Assembly (NCBI GenBank): GCA_031761405.1
Contig: JASEVX010000007.1
Span: forward strand, 56,519,385-56,583,384
Length of the DNA stretch: 64,000 nt
Direction: 5' to 3'
Source: Serripes groenlandicus
Taxonomy: Eukaryota > Mollusca > Bivalvia > Cardiida > Cardiidae
This document shows, one piece after another, positions 36,252 through 47,990 of this stretch. Numbering within the stretch: the first letter of the stretch is position 1; the number at the start of each line of letters is the position of its first letter. The notes below the pieces were generated by a model. That model had not been told where the DNA came from, made no database searches, and saw only the letters and a program-made list of their open reading frames with translations. Position numbers and translations under genes: made by a program.

Positions 36252-36876
36252 CTTGCTGTCAAATTTAGACTAAACCTTTATTACAGGTACGCAACTTTAT
36301 CGTCTTTGTCATTTAGCATGAAAACACCGGTTCTCGAACCTCTTAACATTTATCAGGGCTCATCAGAATACTTATAAAATTCATGACAAAAACCAACAAT
36401 ACTGACAATTAAATTCAACAATTAATGTGTAAGTAAACAAAGCACCGGTTCACATAAAGTTTATTACGTATAATGTGTTTTTGGAATTATATAAACAGTC
36501 CTTGAACTAGAGTTTCGAGAATAGGAACGTGCACGATAATTAAAATCGATAAGGGAAGAGTACCGGTCTATCACCGATAAAACATGTCTATATCATAACC
36601 ACTAAGGTGCCAGAATCCAAACATCTAATGGGATGCACCTAACATCTTAATTAAAACTCTTAACATAAAGATAAGCACGACGCTCAAATAGCTGCATGGA
36701 TAGCATACATACACCTTCTGAACTGAGTGTCTGATATTATATTTTTATGACAAGATAAAAGATTGTAAAGTGGGCATTTATTTACAGTCTCAACAACGTG
36801 GAGCGATGCGTCGATATGTGTCGTTAAGCTTGTTTCGAAAAGAAAACAAAACCACACCAATATTGATGTTATAAGA
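36252..36876. other. AT-rich non-coding, nothing recognised
   Basis: No gene or repeat family assigned. Confidence 0.4.
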
Positions 36877-37132
36877 TTGATTAGATGGTGTTTAACGCCG
36901 CTTTCAACAATTGTTCAAGCGATATCACGGCAATTACCTGGTAGGTTATCCGTCGTACTGGTCCATTTATCCTGACACCCAGTCAATCAGCCGTAATGCC
37001 AACCCCGGAACCCTGAGCGCCAAGACGGACAGCCATTACTACCATTGTTAAAAGTGTTTTTTATGACCCGACCGGGGATCAAACCGGTGAACCGTACCCG
37101 TGGCCGACGCTATACCACTACACCACTTAGGC
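36877..37132 (-). mobile_element. SINE-B, full length
   Basis: GGTGTTTAACGCCGCTTTCA at the tail; CCTGACACCCAGTCAATCAG in the body; inverse B box CCGGGGATCAAACCGG and inverse A box TATACCACTACACCACTTAG in the tRNA-like head. Confidence 0.9.
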
Positions 37133-37365
37133 GTTGACGACCTTATAAGACATGTTAGGTCTATGTTAGAGAGAAAACGGCGTTGATACTTTTATGAATA
37201 AGGAAACGTTTACAAATTAATCACTCACGTGTAATGGGCTTAACCCCGTCTGTTGAAATCGATTTTGTGAAGCCAACACCAACGGCATAGATACGGACAA
37301 GCCGGCGCATCTATGTCGTGTAGACAGCTACAACTTGGTTTAAAGCAATAACATCGTATTATAAT

Positions 37366-37625
37366 GTTCAGAGAAGAGCGCCGCAAGTGAACGCCAACGC
37401 TCGTCTGCTTTTTGCTTCGTCGAAAAAAGGGCATTACTGAATCATTATTAAAGCCAGAGTTATGTGACTTGGTGTAGACATGCGTATTGTGTACCAAGTT
37501 TCATTTGAAAATGTTAAAACGTTTTTTGAGTTATGAGGTAAGGTTAGAGTTCTGTGACGACGACAACGACGCCAAAGGTGTCACAATACCTAGACTCTTT
37601 TTCTTCTAAAAACAGACACGAGCTC
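37366..37625. mobile_element. F-type repeat copy
   Basis: GAGCGCCGCAAGTGAACGCC, GAAAAAAGGGCATTACTGA, CCAAGTTTCATTTGAAAATG, TTTGAGTTATGAGGTAAGGT, GTGACGACGACAACGACGCC and a closing AGACACGAGCTCATTAA. Same order as the copies at 41274 and 49062. Confidence 0.82.
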
Positions 37626-37626
37626 A

Positions 37627-38072
37627 TTAACCCTTTCCCTCATACGACAATTCTGCAGCAGACGACTTTGAACGTATTTTGTCAAAAACTAGAAAATCTC
37701 CATAATTGAATGGATAACCTATGACAAAAAGTGGAAACTATTGTGGCAAAAGGAGCTATTGCACGATTTGATATGACCAGACCAGGTTTCGAACCAGCGT
37801 CCTCCCGCACTCGAGGCGGACACCCTTCCCAGGTAAACTGGTCACCTCTTAAGTTAACCCTTTTCTTCACAAAGACGCTTCTGCAGAAGATGACTTTTGA
37901 ATCATTGCAGCGAAAGGGAAAAAAATGCTCATAATGAGCAATTTCTCAAGTTGCAACAGTGATTTCAACTCTATCCAATAATCATACTATCACTTATAGA
38001 GATTTTCTATATTTGGGACTTGATAATTCCAAATTTCGTCTGCTGCAGATTAATTGTATGTGGGAAAGGGCC
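37627..38072 (+). mobile_element. composite: MITE-A left half, SINE head fragment, MITE-A' copy
   Basis: 37627-37765 is the left half of MITE-A up to TTGTGGCAAAAGGAG. It is broken by 37766-37845, the SINE-B tRNA-like head (AGGTTTCGAACCAGCGTCC). From 37854 a second element begins at TTAACCCTTTTCTTCAC and ends GTATGTGGGAAAGGGCC, an A' copy. Confidence 0.78.
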
Positions 38073-38156
38073 TAGACATTTTAGCGGAAGACATTTGTGA
38101 AAAACGAATGAGGCTTATCACGATGTCGTTTGCAAATCATCGGAAAAAAATGTTGG

Positions 38157-38235
38157 TCGAGCCGTGTTTCGAACTCCATACCCCTTGGTCTGCAGTTACC
38201 GTCGTTATCGACTGAGCTATCCCGACTCGACAAAA
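38157..38235 (-). other. tRNA-like sequence (pseudogene or SINE head)
   Basis: Minus strand: GTCGGGATAGCTCAGTCGAT (A-box-like) and GTATGGAGTTCGAAACACGG (B-box-like), ending GGCTCGACCA. The outer ends pair partly, but the D and anticodon stems do not form, so a functional tRNA is unlikely. Confidence 0.5.
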
Positions 38236-39595
38236 CTATTTTATAGGACTCGGTCCCGACATAAACATTAAAACAACAGATATCATATATATTACAAGTA
38301 TTTCCTTAGCCCTTTCCCACAAACAACAAACCTGCAGGTAACATCTAAGACACATACAGACAATTTAACATTGGCTAAATACATATCCTATTTTCATATG
38401 GCCTTCAATAATATAACACACACAAACATTACATTTAACAACATGCAAATTTCAATGAAAATTATGGCATGAAGTACAAATATAATTAATTTTCAATCAT
38501 GTGAAGACAGACACTCCAACTACTCCAAACACAATTATTAACATAATATCGGCAAGTAATCAAGATAGTGTTTAGTATGGAACCTTTTCCAGAAGGTATT
38601 TCATATAATTTCGTCTGAATGATACAATTGAAAAAAGGTTGAAAATATTGCGGGAAAATGAGAAATTGCTCATCATGAGCAATTTCTTGTTTTGCCACAA
38701 TATTTCAAAAAGGTCGTCTGCATCAAAGGCGGTTGTAGGTGGGCAAGGGATAATGAAAGATAAATTCAACAGATAATCTTGTATCTGATAATTGTTTTTG
38801 ATGGGTGGAATTCGGGTTTTTCAGATATCTCATATTCACTTTGGCCGCGCCAAAAAGAAAGACTGCATATCGTAATTATTATACTACTAATGGTTGCCGC
38901 GATGTTGTAAGCATTTCCCACTTACAACGAGCATACAGCAGACGGACGTTGTAAGCATCTAAGTAACAAAGTAAATCTACAAATGATAGTATAAATATTG
39001 AATATAATTGAAAACATTGAGCTAAAAGGAAAAATTGCTCATTATGAGTAATATCTCCTTTAGCAACAATGTTTTCAAAAGTCGTTTGATAAAGATGCGT
39101 CAACATACGTCTAAAGGTTAGAAAGAGTTTAAACTAAATACAACATGTGCCTCTACTCTCTTAAGCCTTAATGTTGAAATGCATTAAAGACAAGCTTCTG
39201 GTATGAAAATTAAAAATGTGGCCAATTATCTATTGTGCGTTCATTCAATGATTGAATTAGTGTTTCTGAAAGAACCATTTTGGATCGTATTATAGGAAAC
39301 CTGTCTTATTATCTACTCGTTTTAGATAATACTTTTTTCGATAGTTCAGTCGAGATGGTCGTGGGTTCGAATTCTGACAGAGTTAATTAAAAAAACAAAA
39401 CAACGTTTTGACTAGCGTTATCAACCCATGACCAAAGTATTAAGTGGGTAGGTAGCCAGTGGTCGGGGGAAGTAGGTTGATTGGAGTTATGGAGCTAGAA
39501 AGCCAGGAACCTGTCGCCTCGATATAATTGTAATACCGTTGAACCCGGTGTTAAACTCCGGCCAATTCTGAGGTTGTAAGCGTTGAAATATAATT
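38236..39595. other. non-coding with MITE-A' fragments
   Basis: A' hairpin fragments at about 38585-38755 (GAGAAATTGCTCATCATGAG) and 38910-39120 (GGAAAAATTGCTCATTATGA). A tRNA-like phrase near 39345-39390 (GGTCGTGGGTTCGAATTC). No gene seen. Confidence 0.5.
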
Positions 39596-41273
39596 ACGAT
39601 ACAAATAACAACTTTGTCCGCAATGCTCATAGCGTCGAAATTTCTTCTTTTGGTTGAAATTGATACAAATAACAACTTTGTCCGCAATGCTCATAGCCTC
39701 GACATTTCTTCTGTTGGTTGTAATTGATACAAATAACAACTTTGTCCGCAATGCTCATAGCCTCGACATTTCTTCTTTTGGTTGTAATTGAAACAAACAA
39801 CAACTTTGTCCGCAATGCTCATAGCGTCGACATTTCTTCTGTTGGTTGTAATTGAAACAAACAACAACTTTGTCCGCAATGCTCATAGCCTCGACATTTC
39901 TTCTGTTGGTTGTAATTGAAACAAACAACAACTTTGTCCGCAATGCTCATAGCCTCGACATTTCTTCTGTTGGTTCTAATTGATACAAATAACAACTTTG
40001 TCCGCAATGCTCATAGCGTCGACATTTCTTCTGTTGGTTGTAATTGAAACAAACAGCAACTTTGTCCGCAATGCTCATAGCCTCGACATTTCTTCTGTTG
40101 GTTCTAATTGATACAAATAACAACTTTGTCCGCAATGCTCATAGCGTCGACATTTCTTCTGTTGGTTGTAATTGAAACAAACAGCAACTTTGTCCGCAAT
40201 GCTCATAGCCTCGACATTTCTTCTGTTGGTTGTAATTGAAACAAACAACAACTTTGTCCGCAATGCTCATAGCCTCGACATTTCTTCTGTTGGTTGTAAT
40301 TGATACAAATAATAACTTTGTCCGTAATGCTCATAGCCTCGAAATTTCTTCTGTTGGTTGTAATTGATACAAATAACAACTTTGTCCGCAATGCTCATAG
40401 CCTCGATATTTCTTCTGTTGGTTGTAATTGAAACAAACAACAACTTTGTCCGCAATGCTCATAGCCTCGACATTTCTTCTTTTGGTTGTAATTGAAACAA
40501 ACAACAACTTTGTCCGCAATGCTCATAGCCTCGACATTTCTTCTTTTGGTTGTAATTGAAACAAACAACAACTTTGTCCGCAATGCTCATAGTCTCGACA
40601 TTTCTTCTTTTGGTTGTAATTGAAACAAACAACAACTTTGTCCGCAATGCTCATAGCGTCGACATTTCTTCTGTTGGTTGTAATTGATACAAACAACAAC
40701 TTTGTCCGCAATGCTCATAGCCTCGACATTTCTTCTGTTGGTTGTAATTGATACAAATAACAACTTTGTCCGCAATGCTCATAGCCTCGACATTTCTTCT
40801 TTTGGTTGTAATTGAAACAAACAACAACTTTGTCCGCAATGCTCATAGCGTCGACATTTCTTCTGTTGGTTGTAATTGATACAAATAACAACTTTGTCCG
40901 CAATGCTCATAGCCTCGACATTTCTTCTGTTGGTTGTAATTGAAACAAACAACAACTTTGTCCGCAATGCTCATAGCCTCGACATTTCTTCTGTTGGTTG
41001 TAATTGATACAAATAACAACTTTGTCCGCAATGCTCATAGCGTCGACATTTCTTCTGTTGGTTGTAATTGAAACAAATAACAACTTTGTCCGCAATGCTC
41101 ATAGCCTCGACATTTCTTCTGTTGGTTGTAATTGAAACAAATAGCAACTTTGTCCGCAATGCTCATAGCCTCGACATTTCTTCTTTTGGTTGTAATTGAT
41201 ACAAATAACAACTTTGTCCGCAATGCTCATAGCCTCGACATTTCTTCTGTTGGTTGTAATTGAAACAAACAAT
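39596..41273. repeat. 64-bp satellite, about 26 units
   Basis: TTTGTCCGCAATGCTCATAG begins at 39612 and recurs every 64 bases to 41212. Two linked variants alternate: GAAACAAAC followed by AACAAC, and GATACAAAT followed by AACAAC; mixed forms are rare. Near 39960-40200 two-unit (128-bp) blocks repeat. All three minus-strand frames are open through the unit, so the many 62-codon frames are artefacts. An F-type repeat starts directly at its right edge. Confidence 0.97.
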
Positions 41274-41515
41274 AGCACCGCGGAGCGAACGCCATCGCTC
41301 GTCTGTTCGAAAAAGGGGCATAACTGAACAATTATAAAAGCCAGAATTATGGGTATATATACATACGTATTGTTCCAAGGAACATGTGTACCAAGTGCCA
41401 TTTGAAAATGTTAAACGTTTTTTTAGTTTTGAGGTAAGATTAAAGTTTTGTGACGACGCAGATGCAAACGACGCTGCCAAGGCTATCACAATAGCCCGAC
41501 TTGTGTCTTCGATAC
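41274..41515. mobile_element. F-type repeat copy next to the satellite
   Basis: AGCACCGCGGAGCGAACGCC, GAAAAAGGGGCATAACTGA, ACCAAGTGCCATTTGAAAAT, TTTTGAGGTAAGATTAAAG and TATCACAATAGCCCGACTTG. Confidence 0.8.
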
Positions 41516-42655
41516 AGTGAACCTGTGCAGTCTTTAACGTACGCATGTATACATTATATATAATTTCTGACAAACATTTAATGTAAAATACGTCTAGATT
41601 AATGCCAATATGTTTGTATACGAATGACTCCACATTTCTGAGACGCGTCTCATATAAATTATATTTCACCACTTGTTCATTAATTATAATTACCGAATTC
41701 CTTAAATGCGGTATCTAACGATTTCTGCCAGTACGTCAATAGGTATTAGTTCCGTGTAATGAAAACAGTTGCAAGTAAATTGCCAAATGGCGCAGCTGCT
41801 AGAAGGCATTATAGGCAGGCCTCTCCAGCTGACAGGTGTTTGGCCTTGTGACAACCCAGCTAGTAGTGGAGTGTAAAGCACATCCCACTCCAAACTTCAT
41901 TACTGGAAATGACTATTGAAGTAGCTGACAATCCAACATAAGTTCTCAAACTATAATCACTACATGCTATTTCCACTGAATTAACGGATCCTTAACGGTT
42001 TCCCTCATACAGACGCTTTTTGATGCCTCTTCAGACGACTTTTGAAAACATTATGTCACATCGTTTACATATTTGTTCAATGATTGTTCTTTCATTTATA
42101 GAGAGTTTCCATATGTTGTGTAGATGTTTACAAAGTCGTCTGCTGCTAAATCACTTTTATAACGCGGGTGTCAAACTATTCTGAAATTTTGAATCTTCGT
42201 ATGTTTTAAAAGAGAATCCAAAATAATGCAAACATTATTCTTGCAAGTTAAGTTCGATCAATAAGCCGTCGGTTTATAAACCTCATTTTGATTATAACAA
42301 AAACACATTGTTCTCTCTATTGCATATTTTTAAGGAGACATAAAATATCGCAGAACTCCCTCAAGAAATATCCGAAAAAATGTATACTTTGATTAAAAAA
42401 AAATTAGGTTAGAACAGGAGTCTAGAATTATACTCTACATTCCTGGTTAGAAGGATTTTTGTTATCGTTTATTATCTTTTGGAACTTACCATTTTGTGAA
42501 ATCCGGAAAGAGCTTAAAAGTAAAGAGTAACGTTTCACTTAGAATACTATTTTTTTCAAACATTTGGTAGATGAAAGTTATGATGAACCTGTTGAGAAAT
42601 TGTATTTAAGAAATGAGAAAAGGTTAGGATATATAGTGACAGACAAGATTTGTAT
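41516..42655. other. non-coding with one MITE-A' fragment
   Basis: 41993-42160 has an A' fragment (GCTTTTTGATGCCTCTTCAG to AAAGTCGTCTGCTGC). No gene seen elsewhere. Confidence 0.45.
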
Positions 42656-43062
42656 AGGTTACCATACACAAACATCCTTCTTTGTTACCATGCAAGACCT
42701 CAATTGTCACACTTTCTAAGCGTTTCTCATGTAGAACACTATATATTATAGAAAAGAGTTACCTCCTAGCTTTAAAACAATCCAAAGAAAATGTTGGGTC
42801 ATTATGCATTATGCAAGAAAGAAGAACTCACCAGGCGAAAATGGTTACCGTCATTTTGGACCAAATCGGGCCCGGACAAAACCGATATTTAGCATTATCT
42901 ACTTTCATTTTCAAACAAGGTAAAAATACTAAAAGTGATCAAATAAATAATTTTCATATACACATTCACAATGCATTTAAACTCAATGTCATATATTCGA
43001 TACATTCTGGTGATGGTATACACTGATTTTTACACAAACAAAGGTTTTTTTTAGGGACTATA
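42656..43062. repeat. dispersed repeat G, copy 2
   Basis: Second copy of the repeat at 35095, diverged by scattered substitutions and small indels. Ends near TTTTTTTTAGGGACTAT, as copy 1 ends at TTTATTTAGGGACTT. Confidence 0.85.
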
Positions 43063-43440
43063 GTGGTAATTTGACCTATACAATGAATGAATTCCCGGAA
43101 GTGGTCGTTGCACTTATCTCCTCCTTTTTAAAGAGTCAACTGCATTAATGAATTCATCCTATAGTCTCTAGTGGTCTATAAAAAACAACACAAACAACAC
43201 TTCATTAAAGATGTAAAGATATATTAATATCTGTAATGTTAAACTAGCACCACGCCTCTACTGATAATACCTAGTCAACGATCGGTACAATAATTTGATT
43301 AAACCGCTCCCTGGTACAAACAACTATGAACATTTGTAAGCCAAACTATGGACAATCTCTATAAATAAAAGTACGATCATTGGATGATAAAGTTAAGTTC
43401 AAAATTCATCTGCTGCATAAGCTTCAGAAAGCGTCAGTAT
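43063..43440. other. non-coding, nothing recognised
   Basis: GAATGAATTC and its near partner ATGAATTCAT lie about 75 bases apart; no family assigned. Confidence 0.35.
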
Positions 43441-43955
43441 GTGGGAAAGGTTTTAACCGTTCCCTTGTACTAACAATGCCTCTGCAGCAGACGACTTTTG
43501 AAAACATTGTTGAAATATGACAAATACTGAAATTGCTCAAAAGAAGTGATCTCTTTCATCCTGATATGTCTCCTCTGTTTTTACATGCACTTCATCATTT
43601 TCTTCAAATTATTAAATAGCAGACGATTCTGAAATATGATATCTGGTAAAACATTATCCAGATTACCGATTTCTTATTGGACTCCTCCAATTTGAAAACT
43701 GCTGTAGAAAACCAATAATCTGAACTCAGGACACTTTTATTTTGAGACAACCATAGTGGCGTTATGGCAACTTGTTCATACTAATTAACCTTATCCCACA
43801 TACAGGCGCCATCTGACGCCTTTGCAGCAGACGACTTTCAATAATTATACTTTCATTTACACATATTTTTAGCATTTATGCCATAATTATTTTCAGAGTC
43901 GTCTGCTGCGGATGTTTTTATGTGGGAAAGGTTTTAACTCTATGTGGGAAAGGTT
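43385..43955. mobile_element. MITE-A' fragments
   Basis: 43400-43460 right-end words, 43450-43520 left-end words (ACAATGCCTCTGCAGCAGAC), and 43790-43935 a copy from TTATCCCACATACAGGCGCC to GTCGTCTGCTGCGGATG without hairpin. GTGGGAAAGGTTTTAACTC is then duplicated. Confidence 0.6.
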
Positions 43956-44763
43956 TTAACTCGTTAAAATACCTCAGATCTGTTTGCTAGTGCTGTATAC
44001 CAGGGAAGGGGTTCATAATGATACTTATTATCTATTTTATAAACTTAACATATCATAGAAAAAGAATACATATATATGTAACAAGCTATTTAAATATTGC
44101 AAAGGAACTTTCAAAAATGTGTGTAATTTTTCTATCATTAGTATTTCTTTATCCTGTATGCAAGAGAAGCGGTTAGCTAAACTGTATGTAGCCTTAATAT
44201 CATCAGTTGTCTTTGAAATGAATTCATTGACTCAGTCCTTTCCCTGATAAATGTTAAGCTTGATAGATAGACGCTGTTCTGATATAAACAATTCGAGGAT
44301 TATGGAGTAGATTACTTTTAAAAACATTGTAGGAAAAGGAGAAATTGTAAAAGAATAACAATTTTTTTTTTCCAACAAGAATTAATTAAAATATCGAAAT
44401 TTGATTGAAAACATTATATGAAAAGGAGCATCTACTTTGTCTGTGAGCTCAATTACAGCTCTGTACACATATTTATGTCAGATGTTTTAAAGAAAACAAT
44501 TCTTAAACAATCATATTAGGAATAGAGCCATAGACGGCTTGGGTCAGTAAGTACAACCTTTTGCCAGTGAGCATGTCATAGAAACTTAATTTCTTGTTTA
44601 ATATGGCTTTTGAAAACAATGTAATACATTAAACAATCTTTACTACAGTGAATAAACAAATAACTTTAAAGGAAACAATATGTAATAGTTTATCAGTTCT
44701 TAGAAAATATATACACTCTGCTTAATTGATTATTACACTGGTACAACACATAAACTAGAAATA
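43956..44763. other. AT-rich non-coding, nothing firm
   Basis: A faint A' hairpin near 44320-44380 (AACATTGTAGGAAAAGGAGA). No gene seen. Confidence 0.4.
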
Positions 44764-44955
44764 CCTTAACAATTCTGCAGCAGACGACTTTGTTTATATT
44801 TTGTCAAAAAATAGAAAATCTCTATAATTGAATGGATAACCTATGACTAAAAGTGGAAAAAACATTGTGGTAAAAGGAGCAATTGCTCGTTTTGAGCAAT
44901 TTCTTCTTTTGTCACTATGTTTTCAAAAACAGAGGTGTCAGAAAGTGTCTATTAA
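44764..44955 (+). mobile_element. MITE-A copy A6, ends lost
   Basis: From TTAACAATTCTGCAGCAGAC to GAGGTGTCAGAAAGTGTCTA. The hairpin is intact in TC/GA form; the CCCTTTCCC termini are gone. Confidence 0.85.
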
Positions 44956-45855
44956 TTCTGGCATACCTGCATAGGATGACTGTTGAAAAACATAGTGACA
45001 AAAGCTTTTGCCATGATGTGTTCAACTATAGTCAATGATAATACTTCCATATTTTTGCTTTATCATTTTTCAAAATCAACTGTTATAGATGTGTTGTATG
45101 TGGGAAAGGGTTTTTAAGTCACTGATGTCCCCACTTATCTCCCTTTTTTTTTTTACTACTAATATTGCTTGTAAAAGGCAAACACTGATAGATGCCATGA
45201 TCTTACCACATGTATACCTCTAGAGATTCTTATAACATTTTAAAACTGTAGGTCAACTGATATTGGAGATAAACTTATCAAACTAACGTGTACACATTCA
45301 CATAAGAAATGAAAAGATTAAATATAAATGTGCACCATCACCCTGAGAAAGTGGGGACATTAACCCTTCCCACATACAGACGCTTTCTGACGCCTCTTGG
45401 GCAGATGATCTTTAACCCTTTCCCACTTGTAGACGCATTTGCAGCAGACGACTTTTGAAAACATTGTGGCCAAAGGTGAAATTGCTCATGATTAGCAATT
45501 TCTCCTTTGGCCACAATGTTTTCAACTTTATTTCACAATTAAGCTATCTTTTATGGAGAGTTTTCATTTGTTGTCACTATGCTTTCAAAGTCGTCTGCTA
45601 CAGAATTGTTGTATGTGGGAAAAGGTTATAAACAATGTTTTTAACTCTATTTAATAATTATACTTTCATTTACAGAGCTATCCCCCATTTCTGCTGAGAT
45701 ATCTTCAAAGTCGCCTGCTGCAGTTTTGTTGTATGTGGGAAAGGGTTAAACAAAGAAACCAATAAGAGTATATACAACAAGAGATATGTAGATGAATAAG
45801 TTTCAAAATATATTCGAGCAGTATGTTAGCTAGCAATAGCAATTCCACCAATATA
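44956..45855. mobile_element. cluster of MITE-A' copies
   Basis: 45360-45411 is a left end, 45412-45630 a nearly whole A' copy (TTAACCCTTTCCCACTTGTA to GTATGTGGGAAAAGGTTA) with hairpin ATTGCTCATGATTAGCAAT, and 45640-45749 a right half ending GGGAAAGGGTTAA. 44990-45120 holds a weaker fragment. Confidence 0.7.
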
Positions 45856-46080
45856 TTAACCCTTTCCCTCATACGACAATTCTGCAGCAGACGACTTTGA
45901 ACATATTTTGTCAAAACATAGAAAATCTCCATAATTGAATGGATAACCTATGACAAAAAGTGGAAAACATTGTGGCAAAAGGAGAAATTGCACGTTTTGT
46001 GCAATTTCTTTTGTCACTATGTTTTCAAAAAGCTGTCTGCTGCAGAGGCGTCAGAAAGTGTCTATATGAGGGAAAGGTTG
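45856..46080 (+). mobile_element. MITE-A copy A8
   Basis: Left TTAACCCTTTCCCTCATACG, hairpin AC/GT, right end eroded to GAGGGAAAGGTTG. It is part of the 492-bp tandem duplication. Confidence 0.92.
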
Positions 46081-46349
46081 TTGTAATTCGATAAGTTGAT
46101 TTGCTACAGTCAGATGAAGTAACAGTTATCCAGACACACTGCTTGTGTGACTTCCAAATAGTATCCATTTTTAAAATCCATTACATATACTTTATATAAT
46201 TAATAGTATATAAAGTTCATTTTTTGGCCATTTATAATTTTCTAATAGGAAAAACATGAAACTTCAAAATCAAGTTTACAAAACATTAAAGAATGTGCAC
46301 ACCATTGAAAAATAAAGTGGTTATATCCAGAAAAATATTCACTGTGTAC

Positions 46350-46572
46350 TTAAACCTTTCCCTCATACGACAATTCTGCAGCAGACAACTGAACATTTTT
46401 TGTCAAAACATAGAAAATCTCCATAATTGAATGGATAACCTATGACAAAAAGTGGAAAACATTGTGGCAAAAGGAGAAATTGCACGTTTTGTGCAATTTC
46501 TTTTGTCGCTATGTTTTCAAAAAGCTGTCTGCTGCAGAGGCGTCAGAAAGTGTCTATATGAGGGAAAGGTTG
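46350..46572 (+). mobile_element. MITE-A copy A9
   Basis: Second unit of the duplication; GCAGCAGACAACTGAACATT has lost a few bases. AC/GT hairpin. Confidence 0.92.
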
Positions 46573-46841
46573 TTGTGATTCGATAAGTTGATTTGCTACA
46601 GTTAGATGAAGTAACAGTTATCCAGACACACTGCTTGTGTGACTTCAAAATAGTATCCATTTTTAAAATCCATTACATATACTTTATATAATTAATAGTA
46701 TATAAAGTTCATTTTTTGGCCATTTATAATTTTCTAATAGGAAAAACATGAAACTTCAAAATCAAGTTTACAAAACATTAAAGAATGTGCACACCATTGA
46801 AAAATAAAGTGGTTATATTCTGAAAAATATTCACTGTGTAC

Positions 46842-47064
46842 TTAAACCTTTCCCTCATACGACAATTCTGCAGCAGAAAAACATATTTTGTAAAAAGTAG
46901 AAAATCTCTGTAATTGAATGGATAACCTATGACTAAAAGTGGAAAACATTGTGGCAAAAGGAGAAATTGCACGTTTTGTGCAATTTCTTCTTTTGTCACT
47001 ATGTTTTCAAATAGCCGTCTGCTGCAGAGGCGTCAGAAAGCGTCTATATGAGGGAAAGGGTTAA
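46842..47064 (+). mobile_element. MITE-A copy A10
   Basis: Left TTAAACCTTTCCC, right GGGAAAGGGTTAA. AC/GT hairpin. GCAGCAGAAAAACATATTTT shows a small deletion. Confidence 0.92.
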
Positions 47065-47990
47065 ATCTTCAGAAGAAGACTTTGAAATATTTACTTTTTT
47101 AAAAATTGGAAACTCACTTTAAATGAAAGAATGATTATTGAATCAAGTTGAAAACATTGTGTCAATAGGAGAAATTCTTTATGAGCAATTTCTCCTTTTG
47201 CCACAATGTTTTCAACTTTATCTAGTAATTATAGTATCTTTCATATAGAATGTTCATATTTTTACCTCCAGCTTTGTCTTCTGTTGCAGATTTGTTATAT
47301 ATGGGTTTTTCACCTGTTATGTCTTGAACTCTTTCACCAGCAGTTTGAGATCAATTAAAATCTCAATTGAATGATATGGTATTGCTTATGAAGAAAAAAA
47401 ATATTGTAGGTAATATCTCATTTTGCCTTTAAGTTAACATAAGTCGTCTGCTGCAGACGTCTATATGAAGGAAAAGGTTAACATCACTTATCACCTACTG
47501 CTAAAGTTATGAAAAATGCCGTTGAAGTATTATTTCAACAAGAGGTATATAGTGGCAACATCAACAAGGCATTGTATGGTGTTCTTTTCATTATCATATC
47601 TCACCTTTATATTGATAGAGCTCACTATTTATGCTAACTTTTGCAATCATGAATAAGTAGAAATTACTATATTTCCTCAATGATTTCTCTTGCAAGAAGA
47701 TCCAAACTTTCATTTGTGTTTAGACTTTAAGTTCTTTTCCACAATTTCTTTAACCAGTAACCCAATAGTTTAATTTTCAGAACGATCAGCTTCTATAATG
47801 TCTGAAGAAATAATTCATTATCCAAATTTTGTTCATGTATTTTTTTTTTAAATTAGAGTTGAAAAGATGGTAGAAATTGCTCATGTAAACACAATGTTCC
47901 TTTTTCCCACAATGTTTTCAAAAGCCTGCCCCAGAGGCCTCAATTGTGGTCTGTATCAGGTTAACACTTTCTCAATAGCTTATGCATTTT
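47065..47990. other. non-coding with MITE-A' fragments
   Basis: A' pieces at 47075-47310 (ATTGTGTCAATAGGAGAAAT and TTTCTCCTTTTGCCACAATG) and 47430-47480. No gene seen. This is downstream of the Itpr stop. Confidence 0.5.

Larger units (their letters stand above)
45856..46841. repeat. 492-bp tandem duplication containing MITE-A
   Basis: Each unit is one MITE-A plus about 270 bases of flank (ATTCGATAAGTTGATTTGCT ... GAATGTGCACACCATTGAAA). GGTTGTTGT starts at 46076 and 46568, 492 bases apart. A third MITE-A (46842) follows at the same spacing but has a different right flank. Confidence 0.94.

Noticed and set aside
38157..38235. functional tRNA gene on the minus strand
   Set aside because: D and anticodon stems do not form; kept only as a tRNA-like remnant.
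39487..41672. more than twenty 62-codon minus frames and longer 100- and 169-codon frames
   Set aside because: Products of the 64-bp satellite, open in all three minus frames; the long ones only extend into flanking repeat.
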